From assembly GCA_010093485.1 (NCBI GenBank), contig MU001506.1, positions 1,054,001-1,118,000 of the forward strand: 64,000 nt of DNA, given 5' to 3'. The DNA comes from Karstenula rhodostoma CBS 690.94 (lineage: Eukaryota; Ascomycota; Dothideomycetes; Pleosporales; Didymosphaeriaceae). Shown piece by piece: positions 52,684 to 63,297 of the stretch (positions are counted from its first letter, which is position 1; every line of letters begins with the position of its first letter). The notes beneath the pieces were generated by a model. It saw only the letters and a list, made by a program, of their open reading frames with translations. It was not told where the DNA came from and did not search any database. The translations under genes and the position numbers were made by a program.

Positions 52684-53365
52684 ATGAGCTTACAACGGCA
52701 CCTCCGAACGGCACAGTCGCTGCCGCCGCGACTGATCAACTTCTTCGAGAAGTACCCGCCGCCATCGCTCCTGCACTTCTCCGCGCCCGTTCCCCCAGCC
52801 GCAGAGCACGCATCCCCCATCGCGCCGGCAGACGCCGTTGTCGAGCCCGTCAATGCCGAGTCCACCGCACAAGAACGAATCCGTGGTGACTTCTCTGTAC
52901 CCCGCGACGTACCAGCCGAAGCCCAAGCTGGCCTCCCTTACCCGAACCCCTTCCTCCCGCGCAAAAATCACACCACCGGCCGCTGGTATGGCCCCATGTT
53001 CGGCCTTCGCCAACAAGCCGACCTCGTCAAACTAGCACAAAAGCACGACGTCCTCGATCTGCTGCCGTGGACAATCAAGAAGCCCGGTGCCAAGGAGGAG
53101 AGGCGGATAGAGAGGGGCTTGCAAGTCAAGGGCACGGGAGAGGGCCAGAAGGTCAAGGGAAAGCTATGGGAGAGGACGCTCAAGGGACGCTTGGAGATGA
53201 GGAAGAAGGCTATGATGGAGATGCCGGCTTTGATCCAGGAATGGAAGCAGGTGAGTTCAATCGAGGTTGCTGGCAGTTGGAAGCGGTATACTGACACACG
53301 CACAGAAGGGTCATGGTCGTGGATGGAAGAAATACCCCTCAGGCAAGAAAGGGAAACTAAATTAA
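52684..53365 (+). CDS. MRPL25: Mitochondrial ribosomal protein mL59
   Basis: A 208-residue mitochondrial large-subunit protein of the mL59 family (yeast MRPL25). Exons are 52684-53250 and 53306-53365. The N-terminus has S-L-P-P-R-L-I-N-F-F-E-K-Y-P-P, with later N-P-F-L-P-R-K-N, G-R-W-Y-G-P and F-G-L-R-Q-Q-A-D-L-V-K-L-A. Joining the last exon gives the conserved end K-G-H-G-R-G-W-K-K-Y-P-S-G-K. Without splicing the frame would run on for about 130 unrelated codons, so the intron is strongly supported. Confidence 0.9.
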
Positions 53366-53809
53366 TCGACTGGAAATATGGTAGGAGGCGTAGGAGACAA
53401 AACTTGGTTCCATGCAAGCTGGCAGCCAATGTATATTTTACGTGTAAAGGGAAGATAGACTCAGCATTCGATGGAGTTGGGGGATTGAGCTGTTTGCTCT
53501 GTACAATACGAGAAGGTTCATTTCGGATGATCCAAGCGCCAGCTTCCGTGCTTGCTTGCAAGTATGCATTCGAGAATTGTTCTAGAGTGGGGGTCGTGAT
53601 CTCGCTGAAGCTGGGGTATTTGAGTGATGGTGTGCAACTGATTCCCTCTTGATATGCCGAAAAAGAACATGTCCTGTGAATGACATCGAATCCTCCTCTC
53701 ATCGCTCCAGTGGCCGGCCATTACGCTGTCCTCCATGCGGCAACAAACAAACCATGCATGTAAACATGAAATTTACAATCGTCTCAATTGCCCAACCTCC
53801 TCTCTTTCA
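53366..53809. other. Convergent 3' intergenic region
   Basis: This lies between the 3' ends of the mL59 gene and the next minus-strand gene. No additional feature is visible. Confidence 0.5.
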
Positions 53810-54658
53810 TTACATGACCATCTCATCATCTCCGTAAGTTCGGTGAACATCGAAGTCTCTGGCGTGAGCGAAAGCTCCGTATTGATTCTCCATGTCCAAA
53901 ATGCTTCCGACATTCTTCTCCCAAAGGCTGGTCTGGCCAGCATGCATGTACACTGGGTCGGTTGCTTGATTGTAACTTGTCGATTCGCGAAGCTGATTTC
54001 CAGCAGGCTTAGCTGACTCTTCGTACTCCCGTCGGGCTAGCATATCGTAACCCGACACAATGTACGGCTCGGCGGCATTGTCGGGGGACCCTACACGTAT
54101 ATCGCGGGCTGCTTGCACTGCCGCAGTATCTATGCTCTGATTCATGCTCTGATCCAGCTGATGTTGGTGCTTCTGTATTTCATCTTGCTGCATTCGCTCC
54201 TCCACCATCTTCTCATACCGTAGCTTTGCCATGGTCTCTTCTTGCGCCAGGCTGGTAGGCGGCCAGTCGTACAACTGCCTTGCAGTGCTACCTGACGGAG
54301 GTGAGATACGCCAGAGCTCGAGTAACCGGAGCCGCTGGTCGTTGTCCGCGTTCTGGAATAAGTCGATCTGTGACGGGAAGAGCAGCGAGGGATCAATGCT
54401 GTTCCGCAGAAAGACTGCATGTAGCTCGGATGGTTCAATGTGCGTTTTCGCAGGCTCCTGGTCTACCTGGCGGGAGGGAGCGACATGATGGCTATGGGTG
54501 TAATGTTGAGAAGCGTAGATGATCGGCTGCGACACTTGTTCCTGCTGCTGCGCAAGCTGTTCTTGTGGCACCGCTTGAGGAATTTGAGATGCGTGATGCG
54601 AGTTTTGAGATAGGCGCATATGAGCTGAGAACAGCTGCGCGAGTTCGTCTTGCTGCAT
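53810..54658 (-). CDS. Gln-rich fungal protein, unknown
   Basis: A 282-residue protein without a family I can name. The first ~70 residues are Gln/His-rich. A probable folded helical block follows (S-E-L-H-A-V-F-L-R-N, S-I-D-P-S-L-L-F-P, L-R-L-L-E-L-W-R-I-S-P-P), then a charged helix (M-A-K-L-R-Y-E-K-M-V-E-E-R-M). The end is polar and Tyr/Asp-rich. The L-W-R-I-S-P-P-S-G region resembles fungal-specific small transcription or adaptor proteins, but only in general style. The start codon is the first ATG after an apparent 5' leader intron (donor near 54769, acceptor near 54720). Confidence 0.65.
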   Translation of the reverse strand: MQQDELAQLFSAHMRLSQNSHHASQIPQAVPQEQLAQQQEQVSQPIIYASQHYTHSHHVAPSRQVDQEPAKTHIEPSELHAVFLRNSIDPSLLFPSQIDLFQNADNDQRLRLLELWRISPPSGSTARQLYDWPPTSLAQEETMAKLRYEKMVEERMQQDEIQKHQHQLDQSMNQSIDTAAVQAARDIRVGSPDNAAEPYIVSGYDMLARREYEESAKPAGNQLRESTSYNQATDPVYMHAGQTSLWEKNVGSILDMENQYGAFAHARDFDVHRTYGDDEMVM

Positions 54659-56959
54659 GTTGGGATCTTGTTGCTTTCCGCGAGTATTGATGTTGATGCC
54701 CGTTGATATAGCGCCACACTATGACGTAGGGGATCAGTACTCATACGTTGTAACAAAGTATGGTCTTACGTGTGAACAAGAGTTGTTTTGAGAGAAGACT
54801 GAGGCCGAAAATGGTATAGTAGTCGAAGTAGAGCAGAGATTACAGAAGTGAACCAAGAGAGGCTGCATCAGTGCATGAGTATGCCGGGGGGTCAACGGCA
54901 ACCCAGAGCGTGCCGGAACTGAGAATGTGCAAAGATCAGCTGTACATTAGTCGGCAAGCTGAGTCTGGTGGATGGGTGTGCAGTGGAGCAATCGGACCAG
55001 CTCTAGTACGTAGCTTTTGAGTCCGTGATTTACTGGCGACGGTGTGAAGCGAGTCCCGCCGTGCGTCGGGTGTTGGCGCCCAAGATGAAGGTCTTTTTGT
55101 GAGGCTGCTGGTACCTTCTCCAGAGAGCAAGAAGAGAGAGATGTGAGCAGAGGCCAAAGCCGCGGGGATGGTGACTGTCAAACAAGTGGCGGAGTCTTAT
55201 GTACTGCGCGTGATTGTCAAGGTCATGCGTTCTCGATGGGGGGGTCGAGTAGAGAAAAAAGCGGGATGCGGTGGCTGCCCAACCAGTCATTCAAGACTTG
55301 AAACATATATCGTCCCGCTAGGACGGAAGGGATCCAATTAACGCTGGCGGGCTTTCGCAGATTCTGTTCGACAACTCATCAACCTGTATCTGGCGGATGC
55401 GCTTCACACGGCGACGGTCCACGATTGGAGCGTCTAATGTCGGGAGAACTCGCGGCTTCGAGCAGGTGCAGCAGATGCAGCTCGCACCCGTGTCAGGCTG
55501 GTATTTGTCCAAGGAGAACTCGCGCATCAACTCTGCACAAAAGCACAAACCGGTGGCGAAGCCGTAGCGAAAATGGGTGCCTGCTTCAACACGTGCACGT
55601 GCCCCTGCAGCTTCCCAGGCTCTCACGGGAACATGAAGACTGGATATAAGCTAAGGCCTTCGCTGACAGATAAAAAACAGCTAATCCTAGAGTAACTCAG
55701 GCTACTATACAAGTTTAAAATCTTAACCTAATACTGTATCGCCGGTGTTCACCTTCCCGTGAGAGCCTATGTAGGTTCCCAGCTTCCCAGCTTCCCGTGC
55801 GGGTCTGAAATCGCATCAGCTGACTCGTTCCTGCCCCCACCTACACTGCACCCTCGCGCTAAGCCGAGAAGATATATATCGCTCCCTTGGGTTCACTCGT
55901 GCTATCGAACGGCCGCCCGTCGAGCCGTCGTCTTCACCATCGTCTACCTCTTTGCATTCTCGTAGAGCTCAGATTGTAGAATGGGTGCATGTTGCAGTCA
56001 CATTGGCTCACGCCGAACGCCAGATTGCAATTCATGTTGCTAGACCTACCGAAAGAGGTTCTCGTGAACGGGTAGCCGACTTCTATGTACAGGCGAATAC
56101 TTGCAAAATGGTAATACACACCACTCCCTAAACAAAGCATTGATCGTCCTCCGGAACTAGGCAGTGAGGAGGGCCCCATGTTCAGGTCGGTATTGCCCAG
56201 GCCAAGGTTAGAGTATCATCACCGTCTGTTCAGACCTTCTCGATCCACGGATGTATCGTAATGAATTGAATAAACAGACCTGCAGACCTGCTGTTCAGGC
56301 GCATCTTCACTTACAATTTAAACTACCCATGTTGTTGCGCAGATGCTGCTCTTCGTCAAGTACCTCCGAGCTGGGAGAAGAGAAAAGCGAGTCAGGGTGC
56401 ATACGTTCCTCGGGAATAAAACGAAAAAAAAAGAAATTAATGAAAAAAAATTGGGGTTGATGCAAGTGGCTTTGGGAGGCTGGAATCCTCCCCGGATCAC
56501 CCAGCATCATCCAACTAGCAGCAGGCGTGCCTAAGCGATCGTTACGCGAACGCATAGCGCAAGAGAGCGTTTTCTACTTTGAGAGTCTCGTAATGTTTAT
56601 TGGGTACGCCAGCCATCAGTCATTGAGGAAACCGCCGCGGCGTTACGTCATTGAATCCTCGTGGTAATGTACCCCCGGGTTCCCCGCCACTCGTAGACTC
56701 GTGCGAGCTTCACGACGACACCGTGTCTTTCCTGTGGCAATGTCATCAATCCGTCAATTGGAAGACTGATACACACATCGAAAACATTCAAAGGAGGGTA
56801 TTCCTCACACGACTCGTGGTGGCGAACTGAACGTGCCACGTCTCACTGTACAGACTTTGCTCGATGTGATCTGTGCACGGGGTGCGATACTTTGGCACTT
56901 CGTCTTCAGCTTTGTTGAGCTCTCCTATACGGTATTGGGTACTGAAAGATCACTTCGCC
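54659..56959. other. Gene-poor stretch with inverted repeat
   Basis: About 2.3 kb without a confident gene. A Cys-rich minus-strand frame (55318-55626; first ATG gives 69 codons) reads C-I-C-C-T-C and may be a fragment. It overlaps the left arm of the inverted-repeat element at 55617-55768. Confidence 0.4.
55617..55768. repeat. 152-bp inverted-repeat element
   Basis: Perfect 15-bp arms AGGCTCTCACGGGAA (55617-55631) and TTCCCGTGAGAGCCT (55754-55768) enclose a strongly TA-rich interior (about 55645-55740). Nearby copies of AGCTTCCC lie just outside both ends. It looks like a decayed MITE; no clear target duplication can be named. Confidence 0.45.
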
Positions 56960-58855
56960 ATGACGAGCATCACCTACGCCGTTCTGGCAATTTTGCCAGT
57001 AATCGCATACTTCATCTACGTACAGTTGTACCAGTGGCGGTTCAAAAAATTCAAAGGTGAGTTCTTTGTCCCAACAGGGAGATGCGAATGTCATCTAATG
57101 ATGGACAGATATTCCTCAATTACCGAATTCGTTTTTCATAGGGCATCTTCCCTACATCGCAAGCGGCTTCAAGAAATTTGGCGATGCTCGGCGCCATATT
57201 GGTACGAAATCTTTACTATTGAGGTATTCCTATTGACGCTGCGTCGTAGACTACATTTTGGAAGCCATGGCGGAAGATGCAGGACGTCCCGACGTCTTGT
57301 TCGTCGATGTTCGACCGGCCAACTATCCGTTGACTGTTGTTAATTCCCACGCTGTCGCGGAACAGATTTCAAGGGTCTCTAAGGTCTTCCCGACGAGCGT
57401 CCAGAAGTCACCTACGACCTTCGATCTCACACGTCTGATTGGTCATGAGTCAGTCCTGATCAAAGAGGTACGTGTACACATCCGAAGAAAATAAATCACA
57501 CTTGTATTCTAACTCGAGTTTAAGGGTGATGCTTGGAAGACGCTCCGCAAACGATTCAATCCTGGGTTCGCCCCTCAGCATTTGACTACACTCTTACCAG
57601 CCATCGTTGACAAGACAACAACCTTCATAGGGCAACTAGATTCGTTCGCTAAATCCGGACGCGAGTTCGCGCTCGAGCCTCTGTGTACCAACGTTACATT
57701 TGACATCATCGGCGCTGTTGTCATGAATCTTAACTTTGAAGCACAAGATCTGCAAAACGGAGGTCATCCGGTTGTGTTTCATACTCGGAAGCTTCTACAC
57801 ACGTTTGCGAACTCAGGTCGGCCCGGCTTGATACCTTGGTGGACGAACGTTCCCTTGGTGATATCCCGTATCTACCATAGCAACAAAGCCGACGCAGCTA
57901 TCAAAAGGTGTGTCGAGGATAAATTCGATGAAATCAGGACTTGGCAAAAGGTAGGAGACAAACAAGCCCAAGACCGTTCAGTGCTTGCGCTTGCTTTGAA
58001 AGACGTTGACCGGCTATCAACCGATGTTGTACAAAGCATAGCGGATCAGATCAAAACGTTCTTGTTCGCAGGTCATGACACTACCTCGATATTGCTCCAG
58101 TGGGTGTACTATGCCCTGTCCATCCACCCAAGATGTCTCGAAACCATTCGCGCTGAGCACGATGCAATCTTTGGCGACAAAGACCCCCGCGAAGTCTATC
58201 TGGCCAAACCTGATGAGACTACGCAAGCGCTTTCATACACCTCTGCGTGTATCAAAGAAGCGCTTCGTCTTTGGCCTCCCGCTGGTAGTGCACGTATGTC
58301 GCCCATCGGCAGTGGTTTCAGAGTACGACTTGATGACGGACGAGAAGTCTGCATCGACGGCACGATCATCTACTTGAACCACTACATTATTCAACGCGAC
58401 CCCAAGGTATATGGCGAAACAGCCAATGACTTTGTCCCGGAGCGCTGGTTGGGCGATAGCGACACAACATCGGCCTTGAAAGACGATATGTGGGACTCAA
58501 AGCAGTCAGAAGATCACAAGATTCCCATAAGTGCTTGGAGGCCCTTCGAAAGAGGACCACGCAACTGTATCGGTCAGGAACTAGCCAATCTGGAAGCGAG
58601 AGTGATCTTGGCTTCCACAATCCGAAGATACGATTTCACAAAAGTCGGCGCTGGGGAGGTAGAGCTGAACGAGAAAGGGCACCCCACTCTAGATAACAAA
58701 GGGAGATACAAACTCAAATCGGAGCTGTTCAGCGTAAGTTGCTTCACGTCCGTATCGTTATCAGGCTAACGTCGACACACCTGTAGGCCCCAGTCATCAC
58801 CGCCAAACCGTTCGACAGTTGTATGATGAGGATCAAGCTTAACGAGAAAGCGTAA
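56960..58855 (+). CDS. Cytochrome P450 monooxygenase
   Basis: A 561-residue membrane-anchored microsomal P450. Exons are 56960-57056, 57109-57201, 57250-57467, 57525-58733 and 58787-58855, all frame-keeping. The N-terminus has a membrane anchor (Y-A-V-L-A-I-L-P-V-I-A-Y-F-I-Y-V). Diagnostic motifs are the I-helix A-G-H-D-T-T, the K-helix E-A-L-R, P-E-R-W-L, and the haem loop F-E-R-G-P-R-N-C-I-G with its axial Cys. The W-K-T-L-R-K-R-F helix-C region is also normal. No defect is seen, so it should be active if expressed. The substrate is unknown. Its neighbours are a transporter scrap, a broken flavoprotein and a GGCT gene. Confidence 0.92.
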
Positions 58856-59209
58856 TTCCTTCAAAAGTTTTAGAGTGAAGCACAATTATATGAAAGCCGG
58901 GGTGGAGGTGCTTATACATAATTTGCTGCATCGCATATCAACGACATGAGAATGCCGAGCTTTTGTTTAGTTCGGAAACCACTCCATAGTGACTCCATAA
59001 GTCCACAACCCGTCATCGCTGATATCACTGTCGTAGTCGTCGTACGAAAAGGGGTTATCACTGTCACAGTCGTCGTCCGAAAAGGTATTGCCAACAAGAC
59101 CTGCAAAAAACGAGTAGGCCGTGTCCCGTTCCCTCTGCCTTTCCTCGACTTTGATCGTCCACCCATGGCTCTTCATTTCCTTCATCATGTGGTCATCGGG
59201 AACATTCAA
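58856..59209. other. Region with acidic minus-strand frame
   Basis: On the minus strand an ATG at 59188 opens 73 codons ending at 58967. The product begins M-M-K-E-M-K-S-H-G-W-T-I-K and has two imperfect 11-residue acidic repeats (D-S-D-N-P-F-S and D-S-D-I-S-D-D types). They come from a 33-base tandem duplication at 59023-59088. It ends abruptly near the transporter relic. I read it as a gene fragment of unknown origin, possibly expressed. Confidence 0.35.
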
Positions 59210-59461
59210 TCGCTATTCGCCATTTCTTTGGCTGCTTTGACTCCAGAACTAAGTCAGCTTGGGACCAGAATGGGTATGGTTTTCAGCGTGGTGGCGTTTG
59301 CAAGCCTGACCGGCAGTCCGATTGCAGGTGCCATTGTGCAATTAGAAGCTGGAAACTATCTGGGAGTACAGATTAGGGCAGCCACTTCTATGCTATTGGG
59401 GGCCATCGCCTTGGCGGTAGCTAAAGTGAGTGGGACGAAGTTGGCCGCTCAGAAGGTATGA
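59210..59461 (+). pseudogene. Relic of MFS (monocarboxylate-like) transporter
   Basis: The plus strand reads S-L-F-A-I-S-L-A-A-L-T-P-E-L-S, G-T-R-M-G-M-V-F-S-V-V-A-F-A-S-L-T-G-S-P-I-A-G-A and a final membrane helix, the pattern of helices 10-12 of fungal monocarboxylate-type MFS transporters. It ends at a possible splice donor followed by a stop (59459-59461), and the preceding 10 helices are missing. A truncated relic is the simplest reading; the junction with unrelated sequence lies near 59190-59210. Confidence 0.6.
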
Positions 59462-59566
59462 ATCTAGCCATACAATTTTTTTTGCATGAGTTTATTATCA
59501 CCCTGCTCGGGATATTGGAAGTAGCTATCCACAGACGAAATGTGAAGATGAGTTAAGGAAGGCCCA

Positions 59567-60745
59567 TCAGAGGTTGATCCCCTTATATTCATACCATTCT
59601 TTTCCACGCCAAAACTTCTGCCCACCACGAAAAGAATGCTCAATCTTGTCTTTTGACCTCTGCGCCATTCTCACTTCAAAATTTGCTACACTTTGAACAG
59701 TGACTCCCTCTTGCGCAATAGTCTGCGCCAAATCGGCAGCGTTTCGGATTGCAGTATCAGCGCCGGAACCGCCCATAGGGCTCATTGCGTGCGCAGCATC
59801 TCCGACAAGGGTGACGAGTCGCTCATGTTGTAGGCCTATGTCTGGCTTACTCTATAAGACCAGCGAGCATGCGGATGATTCGTGTGAGGCCGCACGGAGC
59901 AGATGCTGCAGAGAGGGATGCCAGTGCTGCACGGCTCTTTCCAAAAATTGTTTTTTCTCTTCCATTGCCTTGGGCATGCTGTCGGCATACTGGAACGGTG
60001 CAGTGCAAATGACCCAGTATACATAGTCGGAAAAATCGGGCACACGAGTATTCGATCGCTGTGGTATCTTTGCTGGCCACATTATCGGCTCTACTACTGT
60101 CTGTACATTGGCTTCGTGATCAATATACATGCACCAGCTAAGAAGATCTTCTTGGGTATTTTCTTTCACTGATTCCGTCACGGGGGTACGACCCCACATG
60201 ATCCAGCGCTCTAGATCTAGTAGCTCCCGGGTGGGTTGAAGCTGGTTTCGAACCCGACTTTTAACTCCGTCGGCACCAACAAGCAGCAGCCCATGCGCGT
60301 TTGAGCCATCGGCAAATTTCGCCAGTACTCCATCATCGCGAATATCATGGGAAACATATTCCTTGTTGAATTCGATTGCATCCTCGATGTCCAAGGCCGC
60401 GACCGCCCGGAACCACGATCGATCGATCGGCATCGAGTCAAGGATCGCGGGGGTTGGCGGTGAGAAATCGAGCTTCCTGGCATTCACGTATCGCGGTTGA
60501 AATTGATTCATCCTCGGCGAAGTTTCTCTAAGAATGCGCTGGAGCTGAGGTGGCAGAACACGCTCGAGAACCACCTGAGCCTCGCGTGAGATACGAAATC
60601 GGTGGCCTTGCGCTTGGTGTGACTGAGGATGCCGCTCAAATAGGCGGAATGGAATGGAACGAAGGCGAAGGCCTTGAGCCAGAACAAGGCCAGCGACGCC
60701 CGCTCCCATAATTAGGATAGTATCGGGTGGGGCTCGGTGGCCCAT
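59567..60745 (-). pseudogene. FAD-dependent monooxygenase with in-frame stop
   Basis: On the minus strand a 393-codon frame for a PHBH/salicylate-hydroxylase-type flavoprotein runs from ATG 60745 to a stop at 59567. It has the Rossmann motif I-L-I-M-G-A-G-V-A-G-L-V-L-A-Q-G, a later L-L-V-G-A-D-G-V-K-S-R-V-R, and V-T-L-V-G-D-A-A-H-A-M-S-P-M-G-G-S-G-A-D. These are the FAD-binding signatures in the right order. A TAG at 59852-59854 (codon 298) interrupts it in the same frame, just before the G-D-A-A-H motif. I found no sensible intron that removes the stop: a 44-base candidate changes frame into another stop. The product would lack the second FAD motif, so the gene is probably dead or needs readthrough. 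Confidence 0.75.
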
Positions 60746-61736
60746 CGTGTGTTGGCTTGGTGTCTCGTAACGTCCCTAAAATGGGAGTTCGGTGGCATGT
60801 TTGACAAATTGATCGTTTTTATTCTCAATGTAACCAAGTGCAACGAGATTAGTAGACCTGTAGAGAAATGGCTGGGCGGATGACTGCAAGGTATCGTAAA
60901 GGGTACGTATGAACGAGTCTTCCCCGCTCTTACGCACGAGCCTTTGCTGCGTCGTCTGCTATTATAAGCAAGAGAAAAGTAGTCTGTTATATAAGTAAAG
61001 AGTCTCTCATCAGCCAGCGGATGATGCCAGGAAGATTGATTGTTTGATCCAATGCTTGATCTAGCCTGGCTTCGTAGGCTTGGCGAACCTCTTCCCCAAG
61101 GGCAGGCCTTTTCTGCCTTTATCACTTCCTGCTACGCAACAGTCTCTCTATGGCCAGCGGGCGCTGTTATCCGATGAGTTTTCGGCGAGCCCTACCTTGA
61201 TCGCGGCTGAGAAGGCTTAGCGAATAGCCAACCCGAGGTCACTGTTGGCCTGCGTCAGGCATGGCACCGTGGGCTTGTTATAATCCATCCAGTCCTCAAG
61301 AATTGGAAACGGCTCTCATCCTGCAGTATCGTCTCAAGATCGTGATGTAGGCCCTTGATGCCGTAGAAATGGCGAAGATGTGTGATTGTTAGGTTAAACA
61401 CAAAAGAATACGCACCTTCTCCATCCCCTTCATGCAGTCTCGACGATATAGACTCGATCTAATCAGATACGAGTCGTGACTGCTCACGTGATTGGTGTTC
61501 TTCCAAGGTTAGCTCCGGCCCCTTGTCGGGAACCGGTATTTGGCAGCCCAATCTATGATGAGCAGTCAATTGGTGATTCGCGAATTTGTCAATGCCCTTC
61601 GGACGAACGAACGGGCGATTTCGATATAAACAACCAAACGTAGAGAATTCTAAACAACATATACCTTTCGGGTCTTTGGAGCAAACTAGACATTCCCTGT
61701 TTTGCGCGCACAGACAGCACGCAATCGCGTACCACG
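60746..61736. other. Intergenic region, no gene seen
   Basis: About 1 kb of promoter and leader space between divergent genes. Imperfect repeats of words around GTCTCTCATCAGCCAGCGG and GTCTCTCTATGGCCAGCGG occur at about 61003 and 61141. No gene or RNA is recognised. Confidence 0.45.
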
Positions 61737-62855
61737 ATGACCGACAGTGCGGCCGATGTCACACCTCAAATCTTGGAGAACCGTGACGACGCGTCGCAAT
61801 GTTGGTTCGCTCGGATCAGCACTGATTTGAACCTGCCTGGTCGCCGCAATAAGACCCAACGCACCTTCCCTTGCGTTTTACAAACCTCACAAGAGCGTCG
61901 CGACGCTTCTCTGATCGAACCCTCCTTCGATGCGAAAGCGCTCTCACTGTCGGACATTCAGGCTGCAAGCGAAAAGGGAAAGACAGTTCTGTATCTGGCC
62001 TATGGCTCGAATCTGTGCAAAGAGACGTTCAGGGAGAAGAGAGGCATCAAGCCTCGGTCGCAGATCAATGTTCTTGTACCTTCACTACGGTTGACCTTCG
62101 ACTTGCCGGGTGTTCCCTACATTGAACCATGTTTTGGAAACAGCGCGATGCGGGACCCCGACGCGATGGGCAGCGAAGATTACCATAAGGATCGTTGGAA
62201 GAAAGGCCTCGTAGGTTGCGTATACGAAGTGACACCGAGCGACTATGCGCACATCATTGCGACCGAAGGAGGCGGAACAGGATATCGGGATGTATTGGTG
62301 GATTGCTACCCGTTGTCTGATAGCGACACCGTCCCCGAAAAGCCTACCACGCAGCGGTTCGTCGCACATACGTTGTTCGCGCCCCCGGACAAATCGCACG
62401 CCCGGCCAGATCCCTCGTATGCTCAACCTTCGGCACGCTACCTCAACCTGATCACCACTGGCGCCGCCGAACTCGCCCTCCCGCGCGAGTACCGGGCCTA
62501 TCTGAACGAGATCCGGACGTACACCATCACAACCAAACGGCAGCAGATGGGCAAAGTGCTGTTCGTCTCGACATGGTGGCCGTTTCTGCAGTTGCTGTTC
62601 GCACTCAACACCCAATTCCAAGACGACAAGGGAAGGAGTCCGCCCTGGTTGGCACAATTAGCAACGTTGCTGTTCATGGGAGTCTGGCGTAGTTATGATG
62701 GGGCTTTTAAGAAAGCTTTTGGAGATGGCGAGAGAACCGAAGGGGATGAGACATCAAGCAAAAGAGGAAACGGAATGAACGAAGAGCAATGGAGAAGAAT
62801 TGGTGAAGAGAACGGATGGTTCCGCAGTAATGGAAAGATGGAGCATATGGCATAG
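61737..62855 (+). CDS. Gamma-glutamylcyclotransferase, GliK-like
   Basis: A 372-residue protein with the GGCT-like fold. After ~85 N-terminal residues it reads V-L-Y-L-A-Y-G-S-N-L-C, the substrate-binding loop of gamma-glutamylcyclotransferases, then N-V-L-V-P-S-L-R-L-T-F-D-L-P-G-V and E-P-C-F-G-N. A catalytic Glu is plausible at I-I-A-T-E-G-G-G-T-G-Y. The extended C-terminus has a hydrophobic helix (F-L-Q-L-L-F-A-L-N) and W-R-S-Y-D-G. The L-Y-L-A-Y-G-S-N plus F-D-L-P-G-V pattern is that of the GliK subgroup, whose best-known member trims gamma-glutamyl groups in epidithiodiketopiperazine pathways; primary-metabolism members look similar. It is single-exon, with an ATG at 61737. Confidence 0.8.
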   Translation: MTDSAADVTPQILENRDDASQCWFARISTDLNLPGRRNKTQRTFPCVLQTSQERRDASLIEPSFDAKALSLSDIQAASEKGKTVLYLAYGSNLCKETFREKRGIKPRSQINVLVPSLRLTFDLPGVPYIEPCFGNSAMRDPDAMGSEDYHKDRWKKGLVGCVYEVTPSDYAHIIATEGGGTGYRDVLVDCYPLSDSDTVPEKPTTQRFVAHTLFAPPDKSHARPDPSYAQPSARYLNLITTGAAELALPREYRAYLNEIRTYTITTKRQQMGKVLFVSTWWPFLQLLFALNTQFQDDKGRSPPWLAQLATLLFMGVWRSYDGAFKKAFGDGERTEGDETSSKRGNGMNEEQWRRIGEENGWFRSNGKMEHMA

Positions 62856-63297
62856 ATATTGTAGTGCTATCTTGAGACCGGTCTTCGAGTAGATAGATGA
62901 ACCCATTTTTAACTATGGTGTACCAACGAAGCCTAGAGGGAGAGACGCAAAATGCATAATTGACCACGCTTACAACGCTGGTCATGGCATAGGTGGTCTG
63001 GATCGCGGATAGAGCAGTACAGATCAGGCTGCTGCATTTAAGCGAGGTGCTGGCCGCAGGCATCAACCGTAGCGCGATTCAGTCGCCGCGGTTTTTCCAG
63101 GCAACATAAACACTAGTGCCCAATTTGTGGTATTAGCGTTGACCAGCATCGCGTTCGAAGGCGATTTTCTTACGGGTATTTGAAGTTAATAGTCGTCCAC
63201 GAAACAATTGAACATCACAAGCAATAGCTCAACGTTTTCTGCTTCCACCTCTTCCTTTCTGAACTTCCCCTGATCTAAGGCTTCAACTTCTTTCAAA
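62856..63297. other. Intergenic region
   Basis: It contains 3' flank and promoter sequence. No additional feature is visible. Confidence 0.5.

Noticed and set aside
59023..59088. CRISPR-like direct repeat
   Set aside because: There are only two adjoining 33-base units without spacers; it is a tandem duplication, and CRISPR arrays are not expected in a fungal nucleus.
59853..59896. A 44-base intron that would remove the FMO stop codon
   Set aside because: Its removal shifts the frame and immediately creates another stop; an 81-base alternative would delete conserved residues.
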